DNA of 12,567 nt from JAXIHJ01 sp034189755 (GCA_034189755.1 JAXIHJ010000033.1:1-12567), one strand, 5' to 3'. Counted from the first letter of the stretch, positions 1-7,251 are shown. The notes: a model not told the origin generated them from the sequence alone. A program made the numbers and translations.

Positions 1-116
1 GGCAGAGCCGGCCCGACGCGACTGGCAGCCTGGCCGTCGCACGCCAGCAGTTCATGGAGATTGCCAAACGCATCGACGCGCCCGACGATATGTTTCCTGA
101 CGTGGCTAAAGCCTGA
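1..116 (+). CDS. C-terminal end of an unidentified protein (5' truncated by window edge)
   Basis: An open frame enters from the left edge (first whole codon at base 3) and ends at TGA 114-116, giving about 37 residues. The tail includes the stretch ARQQFMEIAKRIDAPDDMFP, which looks like genuine protein (amphipathic, acidic, no low-complexity). It is preferred over the overlapping frame 1, which reads as a proline/serine-rich shadow. Too little is present to name a family. The next gene starts only 22 bp downstream, so the two are probably co-transcribed, and the missing upstream part may be a further component of the RyR/TIR cluster. Confidence 0.5.
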   Translation, partial: QSRPDATGSLAVARQQFMEIAKRIDAPDDMFPDVAKA

Positions 117-138
117 TGAAAGACATGGGAGAGTAACC

Positions 139-432
139 GTGAGCTATCAGCCTGAACATATAGATACCTCGAAGGTCCAATTATCCGAGCATCTTGAAAA
201 GCTCATTGAGCGCTTGGCCAAGAACGTGCACAATGTCTGGGCTAAACAGCGCCTGGCGGACGGCTGGCGGCTTGGCCCGGTGCGGGATGACGAAAAAAAA
301 GAGCACCCGTGCCTGGTTCCGTACGAGCAGTTGCCGGAGTCCGAAAGGCAATACGACCGCCAGACCGTAACGGAGACGATTAAAACGCTGATCGCGATGG
401 GATATACCATAAACAAGCCGCCGGATGTATAA
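139..432 (+). CDS. RyR domain-containing small protein
   Basis: A 97-residue protein that is almost entirely one RyR (ryanodine-receptor repeat) domain. Diagnostic stretches are YQPEHIDTSKVQL at the N-terminus, LAKNVHNVWAKQRLADGW, then GPVRDDEKKEHPCLVPYEQL, YDRQTVTETIKTLIAMGY at the end. This is the usual order of a bacterial single-RyR protein. The GTG start at 139 is chosen because GGGAGAG (127-133) sits just upstream and the domain begins two residues later; the in-frame ATG at 61 would overlap the previous gene and add a non-conserved extension. There is no signal peptide or membrane segment, so it is cytoplasmic. RyR repeats are known from calcium-release channels and from stand-alone bacterial and phage proteins; a role in recognising a small nucleotide-like ligand has been suggested from genomic context but is not shown here. 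The TIR gene starts 75 bp downstream on the same strand, which suggests a functional link. Confidence 0.85.
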   Translation: MSYQPEHIDTSKVQLSEHLEKLIERLAKNVHNVWAKQRLADGWRLGPVRDDEKKEHPCLVPYEQLPESERQYDRQTVTETIKTLIAMGYTINKPPDV

Positions 433-507
433 TGCCCGCGAGGGTTCCCGCTCTTGGGGCCGTGGCCAAAAGGCCGGTGTCTGGGGCTGTTAAAATCGGA
501 TTGCGTT

Positions 508-1968
508 ATGGCGGATATCTTTATTTGCTATTCTCGGAAGGATACGCAGGAGGTCTCGCGATGGGTCCGGCGCCTCGAGGCTGAGGGGTTTTCGGTCTGG
601 ATGGACCTGGACAGCGTCGACGGCGCAAGCCTCTGGGCGAAGGAAATCGTCCAGGCCATCGACGACTGCAGCGTCCTTATCCTGATGCTGTCGCGGCATT
701 CGGTCGAATCCCACCACGTCGTGAAGGAGGTCTCCCTTGCCTCGGAAAAGGAAAAGAGGATCCTGCCCCTGAAAATCGAGCCGGTGGATATTCCGCCTTC
801 GATGCAGTACCAGTTGGCCAACATCCACTTTCTGGAACTGTTTCGCGGGGATGAAGAGAAGATTTACAGTATTGTTGTTCGCGCCCTGTCTCGTCACGGC
901 GTCGCAGCCGGCGCCGGGCCGGAAGCGGCAGATTCAGCCGCCGAGCCGGCTGTCGCGCCTGCGCCTTCGCAGGCCAAGAGTATCTGGCCGAGATTAAAGC
1001 ACGGCCTCCTTGCTCTCCGGGAAGGATGCAGCTCGGCCCTTTATCGGTTCTGGATGAGGGCCAGGCCCCGTCTCAAGCAGCTGTGGGCGCGCCTGCGGCC
1101 TGTTTTGCTGGAAGGGCCTCACAAGCTTTGGAAGAGACTGGCCCTCGGCGTCCTGGCCGGTTTGGTGCTGCTGGCCGGGCTTTGGGCGGTCTGGCCGAGT
1201 GCCGACGTGCCGCCGGTCAGCGCCAACGAGGCGCCGGTATTGGATAACGCGACACTTCGGCTGGCTACTCAGGCCATTAATGTCCGCCGCGTAAAGAAGG
1301 GCTTTCTCCAGAGCGACGAGAAGACCCTGATAGGCTCAGCCGGCGTCTTCCGGTCCGCCGGCGGCAAGTTGTTCCTGGTAACCAGCTCCGGCTGGCTGGA
1401 CCTGAAGGGCCTCGGCAAGTCGCCGGAGATCGAGGCGTATGAAATCTGGGTCACCTTCGTTTCAGGCGAGTCGCGGGTCGTCAGCCGGTTCTCGGACAAG
1501 GTGGGAAACCTGGACCTGGCGGTGCTCGAGGTTGACGGGCGAGGCCTTAAGCCGGGCAAACACTATGTCGTGCTGCCGTTTAGACCCGACCTTGAACTGT
1601 CCCAGGGCGACGAAGTTGTCATGGTCAAGAGTTCTCCGAGACTCAACAGTACGAGTAATATTCAAACGTTCGGAAGAATCCAGGCGGTCCGCGACCTTAC
1701 GGCAGGCTGGAAAACGTGCCGCGCTATCCAGTCCGACGCCGCTGTAACCGAAGCGAATCGCGGCGGGTTGCTCTTTAAGGAAGATGACGGCGAGTTCCTC
1801 TGGATAGGGGTGCATGTCTTTGAACCGGGCGCTGAGTATGATCAGAACGTCTCCGTTTATGCCGGCGACTTCCTAGGCGTCGAGCCTCGGTGGTATCCCT
1901 GCGACCCCGGCGGCGCAGCACAGGCGCTGCGCGAAATCTACAGCGCCAACGCCCGCGTGGCTAAATAG
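508..1968 (+). CDS. TIR domain - transmembrane - degenerate trypsin-like protein
   Basis: A 486-residue protein. Residues 1-115 are a TIR (TIR_2-type) domain: MADIFICYSRKD at beta-A, SVWMDLDSVDGASLW in the BB-loop region, LILMLSRHSVES followed by VVKEVSLA. Glu74 in VVKEV sits where the catalytic Glu of NAD-cleaving TIRs lies. An Ala/Pro linker (about 130-156) and a Trp/Arg-rich cationic segment (157-210) precede one transmembrane helix (about 211-229). Residues about 270-440 follow the order of a trypsin/HtrA fold: GSAGVF, LFLVTSSG, DLAVLEVDG, LSQGDEVVMV, AIQSDAAVTEANRGG. Asp336 of the triad is kept, but the His position is Gly295 and the Ser position (GNSGG) is Arg418, so proteolysis is unlikely. 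The ATG at 508 is chosen because the TIR fold starts at once; its ribosome site is weak, and an upstream in-frame ATG (454) adds 18 unconserved residues. Inference: a membrane-anchored NAD-consuming effector whose outer pseudo-protease domain senses or binds something. Confidence 0.8.
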   Translation: MADIFICYSRKDTQEVSRWVRRLEAEGFSVWMDLDSVDGASLWAKEIVQAIDDCSVLILMLSRHSVESHHVVKEVSLASEKEKRILPLKIEPVDIPPSMQYQLANIHFLELFRGDEEKIYSIVVRALSRHGVAAGAGPEAADSAAEPAVAPAPSQAKSIWPRLKHGLLALREGCSSALYRFWMRARPRLKQLWARLRPVLLEGPHKLWKRLALGVLAGLVLLAGLWAVWPSADVPPVSANEAPVLDNATLRLATQAINVRRVKKGFLQSDEKTLIGSAGVFRSAGGKLFLVTSSGWLDLKGLGKSPEIEAYEIWVTFVSGESRVVSRFSDKVGNLDLAVLEVDGRGLKPGKHYVVLPFRPDLELSQGDEVVMVKSSPRLNSTSNIQTFGRIQAVRDLTAGWKTCRAIQSDAAVTEANRGGLLFKEDDGEFLWIGVHVFEPGAEYDQNVSVYAGDFLGVEPRWYPCDPGGAAQALREIYSANARVAK

Positions 1969-1972
1969 CAGC

Positions 1973-2036
1973 CTAACCGCCGTGGCTCTTTTCTTGCCGT
2001 TTTGAGGCTGGCAATCCCGAACCGGCGGCGTTAGGA
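1973..2036. repeat. imperfect inverted repeat between TIR gene and lipoprotein gene
   Basis: CCTAACCGCCG (1973-1983) is mirrored by CGGCGGCGTTAGG (2024-2036), complementary except for a 2-base bulge. A smaller TTGCC/GGCAA pair lies inside. It begins 5 bases after the TIR stop codon and could fold as a transcript-end hairpin, but no T-tract follows directly. A weak promoter-like pair for the lipoprotein gene, TCGAAA (about 2046) and TATTCT (16-base spacing), lies just after it. Role uncertain. Confidence 0.35.
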
Positions 2037-2103
2037 TTTCGGCGTCGAAAGAAAAGGGTGTTTTCTTATTCTCAACAGGCCCATGTGGCGAAAGGACAAT
2101 CTT

Positions 2104-2655
2104 ATGAAACGCACGACAATGATTGCAGCACTGGTGTCTGTAGCCTTGTTGTTCGGCGGTTGCAGCCGGCTGGCGAAAGAGGGTATCGGCGTGGCTTCGG
2201 GCGCCAAGGGCGTGTACGCGGAGATTCAGGCCCCAAGCCGCCCGCTGGGGATGTATCACAACATCCAGCCGGGGCAGATAGAGGACAGCTTCGGCGGCAG
2301 GACGCCTCCGGGCTTGCTGTCCGCCCTGCCCGGCAAGATTACCGAGCAGTTGCACAACGAAGGTTTGCCCACCGGCACGTCCGGCAAGACGCTCGTCATT
2401 ACGGGCAAGGTGATTTACTACGAAGCAGCCGGCATCACCGGTGAGGTCTTCGGGCCGTTCGAGGAGGCAGTCGCCGAGATACAATTGGTGGACAAGGACA
2501 CCGGCCGGGTCGTTTCTGTCGCCAACTGCGTGGGTCGAAGCACCACCTCCCTGAACAGGGGCGTCGACAAGAAGGCTGAAGGACTGGCCAAGGGCATAGT
2601 CAAGTGGATATCCAAGCACTATCCCGAGGCCGGCCGGGTCAGGCCGCAGGACTAA
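2104..2655 (+). CDS. DUF4410-like lipoprotein
   Basis: A 183-residue secreted lipoprotein. It has a basic N-terminus (MKRTT), a hydrophobic core and a lipobox ending LFGGC with acylated Cys20. The body has the GKTLVITGKVIYYE strand, then GEVFGPFEEAVAEIQLVDKD and a C-terminal helix with KAEGLAKGIVKWISKHY. This fits the DUF4410/lipoprotein pattern (a conserved beta strand, then a D-x-x-G-R-V turn at DKDTGRVV, then a helix), but the family assignment is tentative and the function of such proteins is unknown. The ATG at 2104 is chosen over an upstream in-frame ATG (2083) because AAAGGA (2091-2096) is correctly spaced and the signal peptide starts there. It lies 135 bp after the TIR gene, probably with its own promoter, so a link to the RyR/TIR pair is not established. 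Confidence 0.65.
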   Translation: MKRTTMIAALVSVALLFGGCSRLAKEGIGVASGAKGVYAEIQAPSRPLGMYHNIQPGQIEDSFGGRTPPGLLSALPGKITEQLHNEGLPTGTSGKTLVITGKVIYYEAAGITGEVFGPFEEAVAEIQLVDKDTGRVVSVANCVGRSTTSLNRGVDKKAEGLAKGIVKWISKHYPEAGRVRPQD

Positions 2656-2690
2656 CCAGCACCTGTAAATATCGCCGTCTTTGCAATCTT

Positions 2691-2733
2691 CGGGCACGGG
2701 TCAGATGCCGTCACGGCATCTGACCCGTGCCCG
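2691..2733. repeat. perfect 20-bp palindrome (REP-like hairpin)
   Basis: CGGGCACGGGTCAGATGCCG (2691-2710), a 3-base loop TCA, then the exact reverse complement (2714-2733). It lies 35 bp after the lipoprotein stop. The hairpin is very stable but is followed only by TTTC, so it is either a weak rho-independent terminator or a REP/BIME-type repeat unit. The long exact stem with a tiny loop is more typical of a dispersed palindromic element than of a terminator. The rest of the 2656-2923 gap shows no gene and no convincing heat-shock promoter. Confidence 0.7.
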
Positions 2734-2923
2734 TTTCACAGGGTAACGTAAGGTGGGACGAGCCTGCCGCAATGGCAATTGTAAGCTGAAATGGGTGCAT
2801 TTTGGCAGAACGGTCCCCGGAGGCAACCTCTTATTTAACAAAAACTTGTGATTCAGGCACACCGTTTGCTTCCTTTGTGGAGGAATCGAATTTTGCTGCC
2901 GCTGTGCGGCGGGAGGAGGCGAT

Positions 2924-5512
2924 ATGCGTCTGGACAAACTGACAGTCAAGGCACAGGAAGCGCTGGCTGCGGCGCAGAGCATTGCGGCCCATGCCGGCCA
3001 TGCAGCCGTCGGGCCGCTGCACCTGCTGGATGCACTGCTTAGGCAAGACGGCGGGCTTGCCGCTGCGCTGCTGGAGAAGGTCGGCATCCCGGCCGACCGC
3101 GTACGTTCCGTCGTAGCCTCGGAGCTGTCGCGCCTGCCCAGCCAGTCAGGCCAGGCGGGAATGTCGATGGACGCGGCCTTGAACCAGGTGCTGAACCGGG
3201 CCGAAAAAGAGGCCCGTAACATGAAAGACGAATACGTCTCGGTGGAGCACTTCCTGCTGGCCCTGGCCGATGAGGCCTCGGCGAGCAAAGAGGTGCTGAC
3301 GACACTCGGCGCCGACCGCGACGCGATCCTGTCGGCTATGAAGTCCGTCCGCGGCGGCCAGAGCGTTACTGATCAAAACCCTGAGGACAAGTATCAGGCG
3401 CTTCAGCGTTACGGCCTTGACCTGTGCGAGATGGCCCGGCAGGGCAAACTCGACCCGGTAATCGGGCGGGATGAAGAGATCCGCCGCTGCATGCAGGTGC
3501 TAAGCCGGCGTACGAAAAACAATCCCGTCCTCATCGGCTCGCCAGGCGTGGGCAAGACGGCCGTCGTTGAGGGCCTGGCCCAGCGGATAGTCAACGGCGA
3601 CGTGCCGGCCGGACTTTCCGGCAAGACCGTCGTCGCGCTGGACATGGGGGCGCTGCTGGCCGGTGCGAAGTTCCGCGGCGAGTTCGAGGACCGCCTCAAG
3701 GCCGTCATCAAAGAGGTAACCGAATCCGACGGGCGGGTCGTGCTGTTTATCGACGAGCTGCACACCGTCGTGGGCGCAGGGGCGGCCGAGGGCGCCATCT
3801 CGGCGGGCAACCTCATAAAGCCCGCGCTGGCGCGCGGCGAACTGAGATGCATCGGCGCTACCACGCTGGATGAGTATCGAAAGCACGTCGAAAAGGACGC
3901 CGCGCTCGAGCGGCGCTTCCAGCCGATCCTCATCGACGAGCCGTCCGTGGCCGACACCATCGCGATACTCCGGGGCCTGAAGCCTCGCTACGACACGCAC
4001 CACGGCGTGCGGATTCAGGATGCGGCGCTTGTAGCCGCGGCCGTGATGAGCCGGCGATATATCGCCGACCGGTTCCTGCCTGACAAGGCCATCGACCTGA
4101 TAGACGAGGCGGCCAGCCGGCTGCGCATCGAAAACGACTCCATGCCCGCCGACCTGGATGAGCGGAAACGCCGCATCATGCAGCTTCAGATCGAACGCGA
4201 AGCACTGCGAAAGGAAAAGGACGCCGCCAGCAAGGACCGCCTCGCTTCGCTGGAAAAGCAGCTTGCCGAACTTCAATCGGAGTTTGACCGCCAGCAGGCG
4301 CGATGGCAGAACGAGCAGGACGTCCTGAAGCAGATCAAGCAGCTCCGCGAAACTATCCAGTCCAAGCGGACCGGGCTGGAACAGGCCCAGCGGGCCGGCG
4401 ACCTGGAAACGGCAGCGCGTATCCAATACGGCGAGCTGCGGGATCTGGAGGCGGACCTTACCGGACAAGAGGATGAGCTCACGCGCCTCCAGGGCGACGG
4501 CGGGATGACCAGCGAGGAAGTTACACCCGAGCAGATTGCCGAAGTGGTGGCCAAGTGGACGCAAATCCCGGTCGCCAGGTTGATGGAGTCGCAGCGTCAG
4601 AGGCTGATGGAGATGGAGCAGCGTCTGCGCCGGCGGGTGGTAGGGCAGGACGAGGCCCTGAAGGTCGTCAGCGACGCCGTCCGCCGTAACCGTGCCGGGC
4701 TGGGCGACCCGCAGCGCCCGATCGGCAGCTTCCTGTTCCTCGGGCCTACCGGCGTGGGCAAGACCGAGCTGTGCAAAGCGCTGGCTGAGCTTTTATTCGA
4801 CAGCGAGCAGGCCATGGTCCGCATCGACATGAGCGAGTTCATGGAGCAGCACGCCGTGGCCCGGCTGATCGGTGCTCCGCCCGGCTACGTCGGTTACGAA
4901 GAGGGCGGCCGGCTGACCGAGGCTGTCCGGCGCAGGCCTTACTGCGTTATCCTCTTCGACGAAATCGAAAAGGCGCACCGCGACGTGTTCAACGTGCTGC
5001 TACAGGTGCTGGACGACGGACGCCTGACCGACGGGCAGGGGCGAACCGTCGATTTCAAGAACACCATAATCGTGATGACCTCCAACATCGCCTCGCAGTA
5101 CATCCAGCAGTTGGCCGAGCGCAACGCCGAGGACTGGGAAATTGAGGCCCAGCTCACCGACTCGCTGAAGAAACAGTTTAGGCCGGAGTTCCTCAACCGC
5201 ATCGACGAGACGGTCGTGTTCCACTCGCTGACGAAGGAAGACTTGGCTGCCATCGTTGACATCCAGGTCCGCGAGCTGTCCGACCGGCTTGCCGAGCGGG
5301 ACATCACGCTGGAACTGACCGCCGCGGCCAAGGACCTGCTGGCGGAGTTCGGCTGGGATGTAACCTACGGCGCCCGCCCGCTGAAGCGAGTGATTCAGCA
5401 GAAGATAGAAAACGCACTGGCCGGCAAAATCCTCAACGGCGAAATCGACGAAGGCCAAGCCGTTACCATCTCCGCCGCGGGAAAGAGTTTTACGTTTGAT
5501 GTCGCAAAATAG
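2924..5512 (+). CDS. clpB: ATP-dependent chaperone ClpB (protein disaggregase)
   Basis: An 862-residue, full-length Hsp100 of the ClpB type. It is a hexameric cytoplasmic AAA+ machine that pulls polypeptides out of aggregates together with DnaK. Domain order: Clp-N repeats (1-145); AAA1 with Walker A GSPGVGKT (205-212), pore loop GAKFRGEFE (Phe250 where many have Tyr), Walker B VLFIDE (273-278), arginine-finger region ALERR (327-331); the long Glu/Lys/Gln-rich coiled-coil middle domain (about 405-525) that separates ClpB from ClpA; AAA2 with Walker A GPTGVGKT (607-614), pore loop GYVGYEEGG, Walker B VILFDE (675-680), sensor-2 GARPLKR (816-822). No IGF/IGL loop for ClpP docking is apparent. 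GGGAGGAGG (2911-2919) lies just before the ATG. No CIRCE element (TTAGCACTC-N9-GAGTGCTAA) or clear sigma32 box is visible upstream. It converges with rplU, the stops being 45 bp apart. Confidence 0.97.
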   Translation: MRLDKLTVKAQEALAAAQSIAAHAGHAAVGPLHLLDALLRQDGGLAAALLEKVGIPADRVRSVVASELSRLPSQSGQAGMSMDAALNQVLNRAEKEARNMKDEYVSVEHFLLALADEASASKEVLTTLGADRDAILSAMKSVRGGQSVTDQNPEDKYQALQRYGLDLCEMARQGKLDPVIGRDEEIRRCMQVLSRRTKNNPVLIGSPGVGKTAVVEGLAQRIVNGDVPAGLSGKTVVALDMGALLAGAKFRGEFEDRLKAVIKEVTESDGRVVLFIDELHTVVGAGAAEGAISAGNLIKPALARGELRCIGATTLDEYRKHVEKDAALERRFQPILIDEPSVADTIAILRGLKPRYDTHHGVRIQDAALVAAAVMSRRYIADRFLPDKAIDLIDEAASRLRIENDSMPADLDERKRRIMQLQIEREALRKEKDAASKDRLASLEKQLAELQSEFDRQQARWQNEQDVLKQIKQLRETIQSKRTGLEQAQRAGDLETAARIQYGELRDLEADLTGQEDELTRLQGDGGMTSEEVTPEQIAEVVAKWTQIPVARLMESQRQRLMEMEQRLRRRVVGQDEALKVVSDAVRRNRAGLGDPQRPIGSFLFLGPTGVGKTELCKALAELLFDSEQAMVRIDMSEFMEQHAVARLIGAPPGYVGYEEGGRLTEAVRRRPYCVILFDEIEKAHRDVFNVLLQVLDDGRLTDGQGRTVDFKNTIIVMTSNIASQYIQQLAERNAEDWEIEAQLTDSLKKQFRPEFLNRIDETVVFHSLTKEDLAAIVDIQVRELSDRLAERDITLELTAAAKDLLAEFGWDVTYGARPLKRVIQQKIENALAGKILNGEIDEGQAVTISAAGKSFTFDVAK

Positions 5513-5557
5513 GCCATGCTCACCACGTCGCCGCGCTGTAGAGATGCCGACGCGATC

Positions 5558-5875
5558 TTACGCGACGATCTTGGTGATTCGGACGCGGAGGTATTTCTGG
5601 CGGTGGCCGACCCTCCGCCGCGAGTTCTTCCGTCGGCGCCAGACGGCGGCGTAAACCTTCAGGCCTTTGGCCTCTGACTCTATGATTTCCGCCAGCACCT
5701 TGGCCTTGGCCAAGAGCGGGGCGCCAACCTTGGCGTTTCCGTCGTCGCTGACCAGAAGCACCCGGTCGAATTCAATTTCCTTTGCCTTCTCAGCCAGCTC
5801 GCGCGTGTCGACGTTCAGGACGTCGCCTTCACTGACCCGAAACTGCTGACCGCTGTCTTCAATAATAGCGTACAC
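5558..5875 (-). CDS. rplU: 50S ribosomal protein L21
   Basis: A 105-residue ribosomal protein that binds 23S rRNA. It shows the L21 pattern: YAIIEDSGQQFRV at the start, GAPLLAKAKVLAEI in the middle, the basic RRRKNSRRRVGHRQKYLRVRI tail that contacts rRNA (RRRVGHRQ is the family signature). It starts at GTG (5873-5875), with GGGAG (reverse strand of 5884-5888) 8 bases upstream. rpmA (L27), which normally follows rplU directly, is not downstream: clpB converges within 45 bp. L21 therefore appears to be transcribed alone here from the promoter at 5911-5938. Confidence 0.96.
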   Translation of the reverse strand: MYAIIEDSGQQFRVSEGDVLNVDTRELAEKAKEIEFDRVLLVSDDGNAKVGAPLLAKAKVLAEIIESEAKGLKVYAAVWRRRKNSRRRVGHRQKYLRVRITKIVA

Positions 5876-5910
5876 TATTGTCGCTCCCTGGTTTCTCGTG
5901 AAAACGGGAG

Positions 5911-5938
5911 ATTATGAGCTTCCGGCCGGAAATGTCAA
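5911..5938 (-). promoter_or_regulatory. sigma70-type promoter of rplU with palindromic spacer
   Basis: On the reverse strand, -35 TTGACA (5938-5933) and -10 CATAAT (5916-5911) are separated by 16 bp. This gives a predicted start near 5904 and a leader of about 29 nt before the GTG. The spacer contains a perfect 12-bp palindrome TTCCGGCCGGAA (5920-5931) that could be a repressor site. The boxes are seen directly; promoter activity is inferred. Confidence 0.75.
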
Positions 5939-6298
5939 GAAAACTTCCCCCATGTTGGCCAATCCGCACCGAGGCAGTAGTCCGAGGCCGAAAGCGGGTA
6001 ATAATGCCCACGACTTCCGAATGCAATGTGCGGGAAATCCCCACAAATCCCGCCGATGAGCCTGTCGCCTGGAATCAGCCGGAAAAATTTTATTTTTTTA
6101 TCTCCCTTTAATAACAGGCGTTACAGCCATTTTCTCCGCCTGCCCGGCCGTTCTCACGGATTTTGGCGCGGCAGGTGCATTATGGAGGGGTGAGGCGGTG
6201 GTTTTTGGCAGACCTTGGCCCAATATCGTCCTTCGCCTGAACATTAAAGCTCGGTGGAAAATTCTGTAGTTTGTCTTTTATAGCTGCCTCGGCCGGGA
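5939..6298. other. intergenic stretch between divergent rplU and LuxR regulator, no gene seen
   Basis: No open frame here looks like protein on either strand, and no tRNA fold was found. It holds an A/T-rich block of 20 bases (6085-6105, long T and A runs) and a loose CCTGCC/GGCAGG inverted pair around 6138-6177. Otherwise nothing recognisable. Confidence 0.5.
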
Positions 6299-6471
6299 TA
6301 TAATTACATGGCAAGGTGGAATCCTTGCTTATTGCCGGTCCTTTGGGCCGGTAAACTTTCGGGTTGGGGCCTCGCCAGTGCGAGGATGGGGAATCTCCCT
6401 GTCTCACGTGGGTTGGCACGGCGGCCGATACGCTTCAGCCATCGGACGGCGAGTTAAGGATTAGCCGAATT
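6299..6471 (+). promoter_or_regulatory. -10 box and structured leader of the LuxR gene
   Basis: A perfect TATAAT (6299-6304) would start transcription near 6311, leaving a leader of about 160 nt. No good -35 lies at standard distance (TTGTCT is 22 bp away), so an activator may be needed. The leader holds consecutive stems: GCAAGG/CCTTGC (6311-6328); a 10-bp stem TTGCCGGTCC/GGGCCGGTAA with TTT loop (6332-6354, two G-U pairs); CCTCGC/GCGAGG with CAGT loop (6370-6385); GGGA/TCCC (6389-6399); CCGAT/ATCGG (6425-6445). AAGGA (6456-6460) is the ribosome site. I do not recognise it as a known riboswitch class. Confidence 0.5.
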
Positions 6472-7191
6472 ATGGCCAAGCCGCCTGATGAAAAAGATCA
6501 TCGCCGCCGGCCGGCCGACAATCAGGGCGAAGGCATCCGCGTCTGCCTGTTCCGCGGCATGCATATTGTGCAGATTGCCATCCAGAAGCTGTTGCAAAGC
6601 ATTGGGTTTACCGTTATTACCATACCTGATGATGAATTCGCTTTTGAGCAGTGGATCAAGAGCGACAGCAGCCGCAATTGCGACGTGATCGTTCTAATCC
6701 TGTCCAGCGGCCCATTCAGTACGTTCCACCAGGTCCGTGAGATTCTTCGCAAAAGCAGCCACAGCATTCCGCTTGCGATCCTCGCACCGCAGGCCAACCG
6801 GGCCCAGATCTACGCCGCCCTGCGTATCGGGGCAAAGGCATATGTGAACCTGGATGCCGAACCGGCCGAGCTTATCAAGGCGATAAAGATGGCCGCACAG
6901 AATAAGGTGTATCTTGCGCCGGCTGCTGCCGAGTTGTTGGTCGGTGACGTCTCGACGGCGATGCAGCCAAACCAAAGCCAGGGCCTGCCGAGCATGGAAC
7001 TCAGTCGGCGGGAGGAAGAGGTCGTCCAACTCCTGTGCGAAGGCCTGAGCAGCAAGGAAATTGCCCGACGCCTGCACATCAGCCCCAAGACGGTAGAGAA
7101 CCACCGCTACAGGATTTATCGAAAGTGTGAGGTGGAGACCATCGCCGGGCTGTTTCGTCACGCCATACAGAACGGCCTGGTCTCGGTCTGA
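6472..7191 (+). CDS. LuxR/NarL-family regulator with degenerate receiver domain
   Basis: A 239-residue DNA-binding regulator. Residues 21-143 keep the layout of a CheY-type receiver (IRVCLFRGMHIVQIAIQKLL, CDVIVLILSSGP, IPLAILAPQ, GAKAYVNLDAEPAELIKAI), but the acidic pair after beta-1 is Phe-Arg, the phospho-acceptor Asp position is Ile76, the Thr/Ser position is Ala and the Lys position is Leu. It therefore cannot be phosphorylated in the usual way. Residues 177-236 are a typical GerE/LuxR helix-turn-helix (LSRREEEVVQLLCEGLSSKEIA, then PKTVENHRYRIYRK). The ATG at 6472 is chosen because it follows AAGGA by 11 bases, and the first conserved receiver strand begins at residue 22; an upstream in-frame ATG (6364) would run through the structured leader. 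No sensor kinase is adjacent, which fits a kinase-independent regulator. Its targets cannot be told from the sequence. Confidence 0.88.
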   Translation: MAKPPDEKDHRRRPADNQGEGIRVCLFRGMHIVQIAIQKLLQSIGFTVITIPDDEFAFEQWIKSDSSRNCDVIVLILSSGPFSTFHQVREILRKSSHSIPLAILAPQANRAQIYAALRIGAKAYVNLDAEPAELIKAIKMAAQNKVYLAPAAAELLVGDVSTAMQPNQSQGLPSMELSRREEEVVQLLCEGLSSKEIARRLHISPKTVENHRYRIYRKCEVETIAGLFRHAIQNGLVSV

Positions 7192-7216
7192 GCGGCCGGC
7201 TCGCAGCTTGGCCGCT
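7191..7216 (+). terminator. hairpin at the end of the LuxR gene
   Basis: AGCGGCC (7191-7197) and GGCCGCT (7210-7216) form a perfect 7-bp stem, with an inner GCT/AGC pairing. It starts on the last base of the stop codon. There is no T-tract after it (GAAAA), so it may only protect or pause the transcript. Confidence 0.4.
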
Positions 7217-7251
7217 GAAAACCGGCAGGCCCAGGACTGCGAGGCCGGACG

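Noticed and set aside
2734..2923. CIRCE or sigma32 heat-shock control upstream of clpB
   Set aside because: No TTAGCACTC/GAGTGCTAA dyad and no CTTGAA/CCCCAT pair could be found by eye.
3500..4564. 354-codon open frame on the reverse strand inside clpB
   Set aside because: Antisense to highly conserved ClpB coding sequence; composition mirrors the GC-rich third codon positions and no known motif is present.
6180..6419. 79-codon reverse open frame between rplU and the LuxR gene
   Set aside because: Covers the structured leader and the -10 box; Pro/Lys-rich composition without a motif or ribosome site.
6300..6471. Known riboswitch (cobalamin, c-di-GMP, TPP) in the LuxR leader
   Set aside because: The hallmark boxes of these classes are absent, so only a structured leader of unknown type is claimed.
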